Assembly: GCA_050084985.1 (NCBI GenBank)
Contig: JBITNC010000001.1
Span: 200,446,001-200,510,000, forward strand
DNA: 64,000 nucleotides
Reading direction: 5' to 3'
DNA from: Nageia nagi
Lineage: Eukaryota; Pinophyta
Shown here: one piece after another, positions 34,402 to 46,766 of the stretch
Layout of the letters: each line of letters starts with the position of its first letter
How positions within the stretch are numbered: position 1 is the stretch's first letter
Notes under the pieces: model-generated
Told to the model about the DNA's origin: nothing
What the model saw: the letters and a program-made list of their open reading frames with translations, nothing else
Databases searched by the model: none
Translations under genes and position numbers: made by a program

Positions 34402-36600
34402 ATATGATCAATGGTGATCACTAGATGAAAGTATATAAAATTTTATTGATGTTAATATTATAGAATAAAAAATATATATCTAATTTGCATTTTACTATAA
34501 TTTGCCAAAATATATCCACAACGTCAATTGATGAACTACTTACTATGCATACAAAAGAAAAAAAATTTAGGAATACAACAAATTAAATTTCCATTCATGA
34601 TAATAGATAATTAATCCAACCAATGATTCCAAAATATCTAGGAATACAATGAAATATTCATACTAGTATACATGAGTGGAAATTATGACTATGGATCATA
34701 TTTGAAAGTTTTTGTATAAGGAGTTTTTCTTTCATATTTTAGGATAATTATTGCATATTCAAAATATTATAATTTTATTATTCAAGTATAATTTCCTAAT
34801 TTAAGATGATGATTTCAAAACTTAGGAGAAAAACTATACATTTCAATCAAATGTGATGCTAGCTAGTAAGCTCTCTATACAAGATGTTATTGATAAAAGT
34901 TCAACACTCTACATTTAAGTTCAAATATAAGGTAAATTATAAAAAGAGTGAGTGTATACTTGCCTTTATGTTGACCTAAGAGTCATTTTCAACTATTACT
35001 TAATCACTTGTTTACATGAAAGCAAATTCTTTTAGAGGATGGTCTTAACCTCTCCCATCTTTATGTTGACCTCTAACACCTTTTCTAAGTAGGAATCATT
35101 TTAAGATACTAATGCATCATTAAAAAAATACTTCATGCATGGTTAGTAGATTCCCACAATAATAATTTTCACCTAGAGATATTTCTTGATGTTTTCAACA
35201 TTATCACTTAGACCCTACTAGGCATCCTCCATCTCCACATTAACAATGCCCTTTATTGAATATCCTTAATGACCTTTGGAATAGTTATGACACTCTTTCT
35301 TCTAAGTATTTGGTCATTTATATAACTATAAATGTTTATTTGGAAGAGGAAAGAGGGTACTTAGATCACCAAAATGGTTTGGCTCTTATTCATGGATGGG
35401 ATCTTAGTGTTACTGCATTGGTTAAGAATGATGAGTAGAAGCACTCTATTCCAAATTGTTCTTATCAAATCCCATAATTAATGATTAATAAGACCCTCTT
35501 GATCTCATGTTTACATTTTTTGAAAGATGAAATTTTCTTATTTTCCAACTCTTATGGCCTATATTTTTATCTATATACTTATTCACTCACTTTAATATCA
35601 AATTATATTTTTCTCTAATATAATTTCTTTTGAAAAACTAAAAATAAAACTATTATATAACTTACACAAGTAATAATTATATAAAAAACTATATAAAAAA
35701 TAATATAAAAACTTATATGCCAAATTCATCAAATGAAAACTACATGCCAAATTATATAAAAAAAATATAAAAAAGTATCTTAAAATTTAGACCTAAAAAA
35801 GTTTTCCATAACCTCATCTGAAAATTATATAATTTACTAGATTTTGATTTATATAATTTACTAAATTAATGCCAAATTTATTACATTTTGATTTATATAA
35901 TTATTAAGTTAATGCCAAATTTTCTAAATTTTAATTTATATAATTTAGTATATGAAGTAAGGTTTGTGAAATTATGAGTTTAAGAAGTAATATTTTGGAG
36001 CATAAGAAGAGTTTCAAAAATTGTGAGCAAAAACCAATTTTTTGGAGAACAAGGAAGAGTTATAGAGTTGATAATTTCATAGGTATATCCCAATTTTTTT
36101 TGGTATTTCATTTTATGGTGCATTGTTAAGAATTTGTCTCAATTTCTTAGTGCATTTTTTATTTTAAGGTGCATTGTTAAGAAGGAATGGATTTAACTTC
36201 TACTTTTATGGTGCATTATTGATAAGCAATGGATTTACTTTCTACTTTTATGATGCATTATTGATAATTTCAAGTAAAAATTCATGAGAAATTAAAAAAA
36301 CCCTAGCATATGGACTTAATTTCTGATTTTATGGTGCATTGTTGATAATTTCAAGTAAATATTCATGGGGAATTCAAAAAACCCTAGCATCTATAGTGTA
36401 AATTCATGGGAAATTGAAATATGCAAGTAAAAATATACTTAACTTATGAAAATTAGGAATAATGGAGAGGAAATTGCAAGAAACCCTTTCTCCTGCCATA
36501 AAATGTAAAACCTTGTGAGTAAACAAGCAAAAAAAAAAAAACATAGTTTAAAATGGAGTGAAATGAGGTAGAAATTGAGCTACAAGGCCACATAGTTAGT
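34402..36600. other. AT-rich DNA upstream of the gene relic
   Basis: No gene recognised. It includes ~56-bp repeats of TTTATATAATTTACTAAATT/AATGCCAAATTT at 35826-35945 and four or five copies of TTTTATGGTGCATTGTTAAG-like units at about 36105-36350. A short plus-strand open frame (35256-35438) has no domain. Confidence 0.5.
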
Positions 36601-36659
36601 GCTCTCCTACTCAAAAATCAAATTTGTATCCCCTTTCACCTAGAAATAGTTCTAAGGAA

Positions 36660-36790
36660 AGTGACAAGTGACTCACTTTATTAATTTTTGAATTGCTAGT
36701 GTAATTTGATACAAAAAGGACATAAATTTATCTTTTTTTACATCCCTTTTTACACTAAAATTTGCATCCAAAAATGCTTATTTCAAAAAA
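36660..36790. other. possible right subterminal region of the CACTA-like element
   Basis: TTTTTTACATCCCTTTTTAC followed by ACTAAAATTTGCATCC repeats the motifs of the left end at 31808-32110. The terminal inverted repeat itself is not visible, so this edge is tentative. Confidence 0.3.
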
Positions 36791-36830
36791 ATAAAAAAAT
36801 TAGGTTAAATAATGAAAATTTAGGTTAGTA

Positions 36831-37682
36831 GCTAGGGTTTAAGTTAGGGTTAATAGTTAGAGTTAGGATTGGGGTTAAAACTACTGTAGTTCATTAATTG
36901 GCATGGTTGAGTTCAAACACTACTCATGAATGCAAGTGAGAGGGTCCCTGACCCATAATAGATTGACATGGTTAAGTTCAGACATTTTTAAAACTCAAAT
37001 TTTTTAAAACTTAATTTTTTATAAATTTGAATTTTTATGAACTTAAATTTTTATAAAACTTAAATTTTTATAAACTTTATTTTTTTGTAAATTTAAATTT
37101 TTATAAAATTATATTAAACTTAAATTTTATAAAATTATATTAAAATTAAGGTTAGTGTTAATTATATTAAATTATATGGCTAAGGTTAGGGTTAGGTTTA
37201 GTAGTTATGGTTAGTGGTTAGGGTTAGTAGTTAGTGTTAATGGTTAGTGGTTAGGGTTAGGGTTAGGGATAGTGTTAGGGTTAGGGTTAGTAATTAGGGT
37301 TAGGGCTAGTGTTAGTAGTGGTTAGGGTTAGGATTATAGTTAGAATTAGTAATTAGGATTAGTGTTAGGGTTAAGGTTAGCTATTAGGGTTAGTGGTTAG
37401 TGGTTAGGGTTAGGATTAGGGTTAGTGTTAGTGTTAGTAATGGTTAGCATTACGGTTGGGTTAGTGTTAGATATGGGTAGTGGTTACTAGTTGGGGTTAG
37501 GGTTAGTGGTTAGTGGTTAGGGTTAGGATTAGGGTTAGTGGTTAGGGTTAGGATTAGTGGTTAGTACTTAGGATTAGGGTTAATTAGTAGTTAGGGTTAG
37601 GGTTAAATTTAAGGTTAATTAATAGCTAGGGTTAGGATTAAGGTTAATTAATAGTTAGGGTTAGGGTTAGTAGGGTTAGGAT
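36831..37682 (+). repeat. telomere-like TTAGGG/GTTAGT tract
   Basis: Dense GGTTAGGGTTAG-type sequence fills 37165-37682, with a shorter outlier at 36831-36880. The dominant hexamer is TTAGGG with variants GTTAGT and GGATTAG, G-rich strand on plus, rather than the TTTAGGG heptamer usual for plant telomeres. Between the two parts, 36981-37140 is an irregular ~18-bp repeat of AAACTTAAATTTTTATAA. Confidence 0.8.
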
Positions 37683-38039
37683 TATTATTTGAATTATCTG
37701 AATAGTTTTTTACTATAATCCATGCTTTCATTCATGCTCCTTGGAACACTCATTTGAATGTTTTATCTTCTTCTAACACTTGAATTCATGGCAACTTAGT
37801 GTTTTTCTATGCCCTTACCCTTGTCAGGACTAATTATCATTTGATTCATTACTTTCATCCAATTTTCCCTTTTTCTCTTGATATTATTATTTATCCTTTA
37901 CCTTTTCCTATCCTTTTTGAGAATCTTTACCTTGATCATGAAAATTGAACACATAAGCTCGACCCTTTTGTACTGCAACCAAGATAATCAAATTAAGTTT
38001 GGTAATTTTATCATATAACTTAATTATATAAGGTAAGAC

Positions 38040-38165
38040 ATGTTCATAAGACATTAAAAAATAATAATAAAGAAGTATAATTAAATTAAATTTATTACTT
38101 ATGGGACTTGGTAAGAAGTATTCATAACACATCAACAAGAATAATAAAGAGGTATAATTAAATTC
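38040..38165. repeat. 78-bp local tandem duplication
   Basis: TTCATAAGACATT...AATAATAAAGAAGTATAATT at 38043 is repeated with changes from 38121, a shift of 78 bp. No gene lies here. Confidence 0.5.
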
Positions 38166-38179
38166 CTTATTTTAGATAA

Positions 38180-39310
38180 AATATTTTCTTTTTATAAAAC
38201 ATCATTTATCAAGAATTAAAAGGATAATATAGCCAAATACCCTAAATAAAATTGACCCATGATAAACCAAAAATAAATATTTGTAATAACTCTTCAAGTA
38301 AATGTGATCAATACACATACTCATAATGCATAGATAAATACAATGTCAAAAATAATGCTAAATCCTTTTGGGAGGTCATAGAGTGGATCACTTATTGGGT
38401 AAGCATAATATTATCTTAAATTTTTTATTCCCAACAAATCATTCATACTATAGGGAGTAAGAAGGTGAAATGATCCATCATGATTTTGGTAATAATCATG
38501 TAGACCATATTGTAAAGAATAAATATTTAAAATTAGTCATAGGGTTAACATACCAAATATTTAATGAGATAATAATGAAGGTATTATTTATCATTTTTCA
38601 TAATCCTTAGTAAGTTCTAAATTATTCTAAAACCTTGGTAATATCCTCCTTAAACATGTTCAAAAACCTATTAAAGTTCTATTAGGAAGCCATTATAACT
38701 TTAAAGTTCTTTTCTTTCTTCATATTAAACATTGAACATTTTAATTCCTCCATAAAAATTGAAATCAAAATTTTCTCATTTGGATCATATTGAATCAATG
38801 CAAGAATTTACTTCAATATCCTTTCAAGGATAATTTTAAGGGAAGAATTGATGAATCAAGGCTATAATTTTGTATTTTCACTTTTTGATTTAGCTAGTAT
38901 AGTGCATGGTGGGTCCTGCCTTAGAGCCAAAAATTTAATAAAAAAAAAAAATTAAATTCTTGACCCACATAGCTAACCTTTCAACATGATTTCAAATATA
39001 TCATCCCCTTTTTCTAAACTCAATTTATCTCATTCACCTTGAAATTATAAAAATAATAATTAATCCCACCTAAATAGCCACTTATAGGTTAATATATATA
39101 TACATTTAAAACTCCCCTATCCAAATGATACCACCACACCATTATATCATAGAAGAAGTAATTATAACATGAAACATTCAATTTACACTATTTTTATGAT
39201 ATTAATATCAAGTATAATAGGTTTGAAACATCCTTACTACACTTGTTTGATCCTACAACTGGATGGCAACCATATTTCTGTAACCAAATCAAAACCTATA
39301 TCTAGTATGA
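38180..39310. other. AT-rich DNA without recognisable gene
   Basis: No gene found. This is the left flank of the first 25-bp array; I looked here for a terminal inverted repeat matching the right flank (46770-47100) and did not find a convincing one. Confidence 0.4.
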
Positions 39311-39685
39311 GACCTAAATTCAGGTTGGAACCTACATCCAAGTAGATAGCATTTCTTTATAATTAGGTTAGAATCATATTTTTATAGCTAGGTTGAAAGC
39401 ATCTTTCTACATCCAAGTTGGAAGCATCTTTCTATAGTCAGGTCAAAAACATCTTTTTGTAGCTGAGTCAAAAGCATCTTTCTATAACTAGGTTAGAAGC
39501 ATCTTTTTGTAACCAAGTTAGAAGCATATTTATATAATCAAGCTAAAAATATCATTTTGTAGTCAAGTCAAAAGCATCATTTTGTAGTTGTATCAAAAAC
39601 ATCATTATATAGCTAGGTTGAAAGCATCTTTCTATAATCAATTTATAAGCATCTTTTTATAGTCAGGTTGAAACTTGCATCTGAT
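39311..39685 (+). repeat. 25-bp tandem array, left
   Basis: Fifteen units, each exactly 25 bp, start at 39311, 39336, 39361, 39386, and so on to 39661 without indels. Consensus: AGCTAGGTTGAAAGCATCTT plus TCTAT. The unit is not a multiple of three, so it is non-coding. The same motif recurs, partly inverted, at 42645-42990 and, inverted, at 46288-46766. The array lies about 300 bp upstream of a hAT-like coding relic. Confidence 0.9.
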
Positions 39686-39989
39686 AGGAACCTATCTTGG
39701 TATCATAAGCATTTCCTTTCAACCTTCCTCTAGATAGGAAGAAATGTCTACACCCAGTTCATATGAAATCCTACCCACTCCTAATAGTGATGGAAAGCTT
39801 AGTGGTAACATAGATGTAACAGGATGCACTTTCATAAAACCTAAAAGCATTTTGTCACATTTTAAATATCCAAAAAATGTACAACTCCTATGACAAAAGG
39901 TACATTCACTTAAATATGTATTTTAAGTTGATTGTAAATTATACTATTTAATTAAGATAATTTTCTATACATTAAAAGTAAGAATATTT

Positions 39990-42309
39990 TATTAGATGTG
40001 ACTCTGCTTGAAGAATATATATCTAATGATGAAATGTTGGATGAATTTCAACCTGAAATTACTCTTAGTGAACATGAACCTACTAATAAGAGTGATGATA
40101 AATAGATAGGATCTCATTAACATACAAGTAGCAAAAAATCATGCAATATAAGGAGAAAAAATAAATGGACTATAGGTAGAACATTTTAAGATGACTAGGT
40201 AGGAACATATCCTTTAATAGAACCTGTAATGCCTAAAAATAGTTTAGAAGAACCTACTAAATGTAGGTGCATATGTTGTAGTTAGGAAATAAAAAAAGAA
40301 CACATAATGAAATTAAAAAAATATACAATTTAGAAACATTGTGGGAAGAAATACGAGTATGAAGAAGTAGATGGTAAGCAAATAATGGTTATTAAGTAAA
40401 AAGATAAAACATAATGCCTTCATTTGAAATATCAAGAGATGTATGAAAATAAGATGAATAAAAGGAATAAGATTTCTAAAAAGGTGGAACAATAAATCAA
40501 CATATGGATAAATTGAATCAATGAAATATAATTGCTAATATTGTATAATTTTAAGTTGTATTTCAAATTTCAAAAAATATGTAGGCCTATTTTAGATATT
40601 TCATTATACAAATAATTTCTCCATTTTGTTGGTATATAAAATTTTAAATTACCACAATACCATTGGTTTGAGAGTATGAGACAACCTCACTTGCTAGAAA
40701 TCCAAAAAGTATCTCAAAGTTGCAATGTTGAAAATTTATGCAATTTCATTATTAGTTATTTAAAGGACATAATAGGGATGGACAATTTTGAAATAGCTAC
40801 GAAGTTGATATGTGTTGGGGTTGATGGTGCATTTGTAATGCATGAAAATAAAAATGAACCTTATGTTAAGATTAAAATAACCTATGCTTTGTACATGGTA
40901 GCAATTCATTACATAACATATAGAATAAATCTTTCATAAAAAATAGTTAATAATTTGAAATTGTTGCTAAGGTGAAGGAATTGGTTCATGATATTCATTC
41001 TTATTTTGTACATAGTTTGAAGATGATTGTATAATTTCAACAATTTTCTAAGGGTCTAACAGATGGTAAAAAAATGCTTAATGATATTAATACTAGATAG
41101 ATTTCTTTATATCTACCTACACTATGAGTATGCAAATAATATATCTCATTAAGTGGGTATATGTGAAAAAATTAAACAAAAGTTGATAAAGCAAAAGATG
41201 TATTGTACAAGTTAACATATATTAAAAAATTACTCACTTTATGTGGAATTCTATCAATGTTGAAGGAAATACACAATGTGATGAAAATAGCTCAAACAAG
41301 ACATATTTATATTGTTAATTTTATAAGGGCAAGAAAACATATTTGTATTTTTCTAGACAACTTGTATCTTGGTAGTTATAACTTTATGGGTGATATATTT
41401 GAGGTATGGCAATTTGTGATTGATTTAAAACATCTAAAAAGTTTCTTAAAATTTGATATCATGGGTAACCTTTGTATATGTGTTCATGATAAATTGATCT
41501 CAATGCACTATTATTATAGGAGGATGATATTTATGTTGAAGGTTTATAAGAAATGTCCATAACATCATAATTTTTTGATCATCTCATTTCTATTGTAAGA
41601 AGAAAATTATGAAAAGTGTTAGACATGGTCTCAAGTGAAATAAGAGATCAATTTAGCAAGGATGATTTTGGTGTATTGAATGAGTATTGTCCACCCACAT
41701 TTTTGGTCAATAGATATTAACTACATGAGTTAAATATATTAGAAATATGTTAGTAATCTTATGAAATACTTTTGTCAATAGGTTGATATCAATGGTCTTA
41801 AAATTCTCGATATTTTGGGAAAAAAATAGTTGATAGATCAATCAACCTAATTTAGTGTTACTATGTATGAACAATATAAGTAGTTGAGTGAACCAAATGA
41901 AAATGAATTAATAGTACAATTATGGGGTAGACTATATCCAAGTACAATACTGTAGATACAAATAAGTGAATATTTTTTCCTATATGAATTATGTCAGACT
42001 ATGATTTTGGGATCTGTTGAAGATGAACAAGTTTGCAGTGCATTAACTTATATCAAATCAAAAGTTTGTAATAGATTAGATAAGAATTTAGAAACATATT
42101 TAAGAATTTATATATCTAAATATGCCTTAGATAATTATACATATGATAGAGTTGTTTCTACATGGGATTCAATTGCAAATAGGAGAGAAGTATCAATGAT
42201 TAAATATGCTAAAGATGCAAAAAACAAGGAAGTGGAAGTAATTTACAAAGATGAGTTTTACCATCAAATTATTGATTTTTTTTATATTTTAGATGCAAGA
42301 GGGAGATGA
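39990..42309 (+). pseudogene. hAT-like transposase relic
   Basis: A Cys/His cluster (KCRCICC...KKYTI.KHCGKKYEYE, about 40255-40365) resembles a BED/TTF-type zinc finger. At 40676-40939 the frame reads FEIATKLICVGVDGAFVMHE followed by YMVAIHYITYRINL. That fits the RNase H-fold core of hAT-type transposases, where DGA.VM is followed by HC.AHR.NL. More of the same protein is open at 41203-41562 (LTLCGILSMLKEIHNVMKIA), and a C-terminal piece at 42001-42309 ends DARGR. Stops are mostly at expected Q or W codons. Family assignment is from motif memory and could also fit related host proteins. Confidence 0.55.
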
Positions 42310-42619
42310 AAATGAAGAAAGTGCAGACACATAATTTTCTTTTAGTCTTGTCAAGCAAATTCATTGTTTATATAATATATTTTAATTTCATACTAATTGG
42401 AAGGATTAGTGATATTATTTGATATTTTTGAATCTTAGATTTTCTATGTGTAATGTGTAATTTGAACTGTTATTTGATTATATAATTTTTTTTTACTTTA
42501 ATTTCTAAATTATATATGATATGATTAACATGTAGTAAACATATATGATATTTTTATTTTACTTTTATTTTTTTATAAGTGAGTAGTTGTAAATTATATG
42601 TGATATGATTAGCATGTAA

Positions 42620-42990
42620 TTGCAGCTGAGATAATTTCATGTTGATGCAGCTGGGCTAGATGCATATTGTGTAGCTAGGTTGGTTACATATTGTTATAAG
42701 CAACCTGACTATAATAACATGTGTCCATCCTGGCTAAAATTTATTGCAGCTAGGCCAGATGCATGTTGTTACAACTAGGTCAGATGTATGTTATTGCAAC
42801 TAACCTACCCATAACCATATGCATCTAACTTGGTTGTAATAATATGCATTTGAACTAGATGCAACAACATGCATCTAAACCTTCTACAACAACATTCATT
42901 TGAATGGGTTGCATGTTATTGTAGTTGGGTTGAGTGCAAGTCATTATGCATTTATATGCATCTACCCTGATTGCAATTTCTTGCATCTAA
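42620..42990. repeat. 25-bp repeat array, middle
   Basis: Units such as GCAGCTAGGCCAGATGCATG plus TTGTT (42746) and ACAACTAGGTCAGATGTATG plus TTATT (42771) are 25 bp apart and clearly related to the left array. The second half contains the reverse complement, for example AACAACATGCATCTAAACC. The array is less regular than the outer two. It sits between the 3' ends of two convergent gene relics. Confidence 0.8.
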
Positions 42991-43359
42991 TACGGTTGCA
43001 ACTTTTTTTTTCTTAGCAGACAACATCATCAAACATCATATAATAAGTCAATAAAATTGCAAATTTAAAATCAAATTTATTATCTAATAAAGAAAACTAA
43101 TACCAAAGAAAACTATTGCAAATTTGTAATTAAGTAAATAATTAGATTTTTAATATTCTAACTAGATTGGACAACCATGAATTTAAAAGGATAATAACAT
43201 CAAAATCATTTACCAATTACCATAATCTAAGCTAAAACATATAATGCAAAATAATATAATAAGTTATATAAAAGTATTTCATTTAAAATGGCAAGTCTCC
43301 CACATTTCCAAAATGATAAAAATTCACTAAAATTAAAATTATCTCCCACTTCAAGCTGG

Positions 43360-46066
43360 TGGTTGTTGAGTTAAGGATGATGCTTCTGCATAATATTGAG
43401 TTTCTCTCTCAAATACATTTTAATTTTCTAGATGAGTAGTAACTAAATCCATTTTTGAAAGAAGATTATGCTCTTCCTTTATTGGATCAATAGTATTGGA
43501 TTGCATAGACAAAGTACTCTTCGCTTTCTTCTTCAACAAAATCTTGTAATCCATGTTGTATTCTTGGATGTTCAATTTTAAAAGTCAATTTTTCTTTTGA
43601 AGTTGAGAAATATTTTTCCTTTTCTTTATTGATTCAAGAAGGCAAGCCTTTGCATTTTTGAAATGTTGTTGAATCACTTTCATTACATTTTTCAAGTTTT
43701 CATATCTTGCTTGCATTCAAAATTAAAACTGTTATTATAACTTCAAAAAATTATGAAAATATAATTTTAATTCTAATTTTAAAACTTACATCAACTCTTG
43801 TGTTTTCTACATTTTATGTATTCAATAATTTCTAGTCATATGTCCATTTATCAAAATAAACTTGGGCTTTAGTATTGATGTTTTCTAGCCTATCTAAAGC
43901 CATGTTCAAAATGTCATCAAATGTTTTCTTTTGAAACTTAAAAATCCCTTCCTTTGCATCTTTCATCAAAGAATTGATGACAATCGGGTTGTGTGCAATG
44001 ACCTCATACAACTTGTCCCTATGGTTGTGATTATGATATCAAACATTTATCTCTTGGATCAATATTTTTACTTATTTCTCCCAAACACTTATTTTTTTCA
44101 AATCCAAAATGAGAAATTGATTAACATTTTTCAAGGTAACCTCTCCCACATCAATTGAATTTTTAAAATCTAAAACATCATCTTTTAATTATCTAGTCAA
44201 CTTTTTTTAGTATATTGAGGGGATTTGTTATCTATTGTCTATCATAGTGGGTTCAGGCTCTTTGGACATAGGATGCTCCCATCCAATTGCATCTTGCATC
44301 TCAAATGTTGGTACACTAGTAACATCATTTGTACTAAGAACTTCTATAAACATATGATCCAACCTTGAATTATCCAAATAATCAATCTCTATATTACATA
44401 AACTATCATCTAGCACATTGAGGCCAAAATGTATATGGTGAAAAGTAATATGGCTTTCAACTTTAAAAGTCTCCTAATGAATTGGTCCTTGTGCTTACCT
44501 AGGTGGATGGATACTTCCTCTCATTCTTTATTTTTTTATTATGATGGTGGTGGTAATAGATATTTACCCCATTGCTATGGTATTTTTTGTAGATGGGTTA
44601 TTGTAAAAAGGAATTACAATTTATTTAAAACCTTTAAACATTTTAAAAAAATTGAGATATAAAAATAACAAAATCAATAAAAATTTCATACCAAGTTCTT
44701 GAGATGATGGTGTACTTGGACTAGCTTAAACATTCATTCCATGAATGATTATTGATGGAGGTATATTGTGAATAATTATTTCAACAACCAAATCTACATC
44801 AAGGAATTTTGATCATTAATTGAAATGATTTTGGTTCAACTAAATACAATTTTAATTTTTACCTTCCTTTTCTTGCATAGGCATCGATTCTGGCTACCAT
44901 TGAGAAGGTAGGGAAGATTCCTCATCAACATCTTCTTCATCTATCTCAGAATCAATGATATACATTTATTTTCCAATCCTAAAATGCTTCTAAGATTCAA
45001 TTCAAGAACTAAGAGCTTTAAATGATGCATCACATTCTCATTGAACTTCTTGTGGCCATTTTCCTCTCATAGAAACCTCCCTTCTATTCTTCATAGCATT
45101 AATATTTTTATGAAATAAAATGCATTCAATTAAAATTATGAAAATAGATAAAATATTAAGGTTTCAAAATTTTGTATTAATATTGGATGCAACAAAATTG
45201 CAATTGGATAGGAGATAGACCTATCTTCATAATCATTTGATGGTGTAATATAGGTGTTGGTGTTTTCTTAAAGTCAAATAATGCCTCATAGTATAGGGAA
45301 AGAATTAAATTAGTTGTATGTACCTTTCCCATATCTATTATTTTTACTCTAATCAACTCAATTTTAATCTTAGATGAAATATAAGATGACCAATCAAATT
45401 GAGTCCTATTAAAGGAATGTATAAGATAAGATACATCCTAAAAGGGTATATCAACTATTTTTGCCTAAAGAATCAATTTGCACATAAAAAAATCAATGCA
45501 AGCCCTAATAAATTCATTCTTGATAGAAGACATCAAAATACCCCTCTTCATCTTCTGGAAAACCACTATAGATCAAACAACAAAATTATGAATATTTAGA
45601 ATGAATTAGTTGAATGAAATTAAACTATAAAAATAAACTAATATTCCAAAAAATGAAATCATACCTTGTAATAAATCTTTTTTTTCACATTATAATGCTC
45701 CTCAAGGTAGCATTTATCTTTATTTTTGATGAGTATACTAGAATTAATGAGCTCATCTCCTTTAAATGGTAATCTAGTTAAGCAAGCTATGTCTTCAGGG
45801 TTGAAGGAGAAAGTAAAATTCTTCTTCTTCTATGCCATAGTCATTGAATTGGTGTTAACATCATAGTTCTTAACAATATTATCCATTGATGCATTCTTTA
45901 TAGAAATTTTAAACATATAGATCAATCTATGTAAAAATGAATTGTACACCCATTCCTTGCTTAAATCATCCATTTCTTCCTATAGAAGAATCAAATTGTT
46001 GGTTGGGTGAGACTTGAATTCAATAACCTTTCTCCTACCTCTAGATCCATTGTAGCTACTCATCAT
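43360..46066 (-). pseudogene. multi-exon gene relic with acidic middle and coiled-coil tail
   Basis: A plausible start ATG lies at 46066, 40-55 bp downstream of CTATATATATATAG (46111-46125). Exon 1 (46066-45665) encodes SRGRRKVIEFKSHPTNN, LSKEWVYNSFLHRLIYMFKI and FSFNPEDIACLTRLPFKGDE, then a GTATGA donor. Exon 2 (45565-45324) holds RACIDFFMCKLIL and FNRTQFDWSSYISSKIKIEL. Later exons are near 45090-44870 (acidic, DSEIDEEDVDEESSLPS), 44740-44696, 44420-43792 (GTAAGT donor) and 43717-43360, a Lys-rich coiled coil ending TQQPPA and TGA. Many stops. I cannot name the family; the layout recalls the PMD-plus-coiled-coil relic at 8.9-10.5 kb. Confidence 0.55.
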
Positions 46067-46110
46067 TGCCTAATTATTTAATCTTATATTACCTTTTAAG
46101 TTCTTAACCC

Positions 46111-46125
46111 TATATATATATAGTT
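46111..46125 (-). promoter_or_regulatory. TATA-like site upstream of the minus-strand gene relic
   Basis: CTATATATATATAG, 45 bases before the first ATG on the minus strand. It is consistent with a core promoter, but (TA)n runs are common in this AT-rich DNA. Confidence 0.35.
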
Positions 46126-46287
46126 CATTTCCTATTTGTAAAATGCTCTCCATTAAAATGAGCTGAATTAAATAATAGCTAGGAAATATATAGAGGGGGC
46201 ATTAATTACATTATAGATTTGGACACATGTCATCAATGTATTTGTGTAGTGGAGGCAACATTTAATTTCTAGTTATAGCTGATTCGA

Positions 46288-46766
46288 ATGCATTCCAAAT
46301 GTAACTTATATGGATGTATTCTAAATGCAACTAGTCTTGTTGCATTCTAAATGCACCGATTCAGATGCATCCAAGATGCAACTAGTCCAAATGCATTTTG
46401 AATGCAACTAGAATGATTGGATTTTGGATGCATTCAAACTATCTACATTTGAAATGCATTTGGACCAGTTGCATTCTAGATGCATTTAGACTAGCTAGAT
46501 TTGGAATGCATTTGGACCAGTAACATTCTAGATGCATCTGGATTAGATGAATTCAAAATGTATATGAACTGGCTGTATTATAGATGTATCCAAACCAATT
46601 GCATTTTAAATGCATCTAGATCAACTACATTATGAATGCATCTAGAATGGCTATATTTTGAATGCATTTAGACCAATTACATTATGAATGCATTCAAACT
46701 AGTTGCATTATGAATGCTTTTAAATTAGTTACATTATGAATGCATATGGATTGATTGCATTTTGAT
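46288..46766 (-). repeat. 26-bp tandem array, right (inverted)
   Basis: Units begin ATGCAT at 46376, 46402, 46428, 46454, 46480, 46506, 46532 and onwards in 26-bp steps to 46740; one 1-2 bp register change lies near 46350, and earlier units reach 46299. Consensus: ATGCATTTAGACCAATTACA plus TTATGA. Read on the minus strand, units such as CTAGCTAGTCTAAATGCATC match the left array consensus AGCTAGGTTGAAAGCATC, so this is the same family in inverted orientation. Confidence 0.85.

Noticed and set aside
39311-39685. 25-bp array as a CRISPR array
   Set aside because: Units are contiguous with no spacers, and the setting is a eukaryotic nuclear genome.
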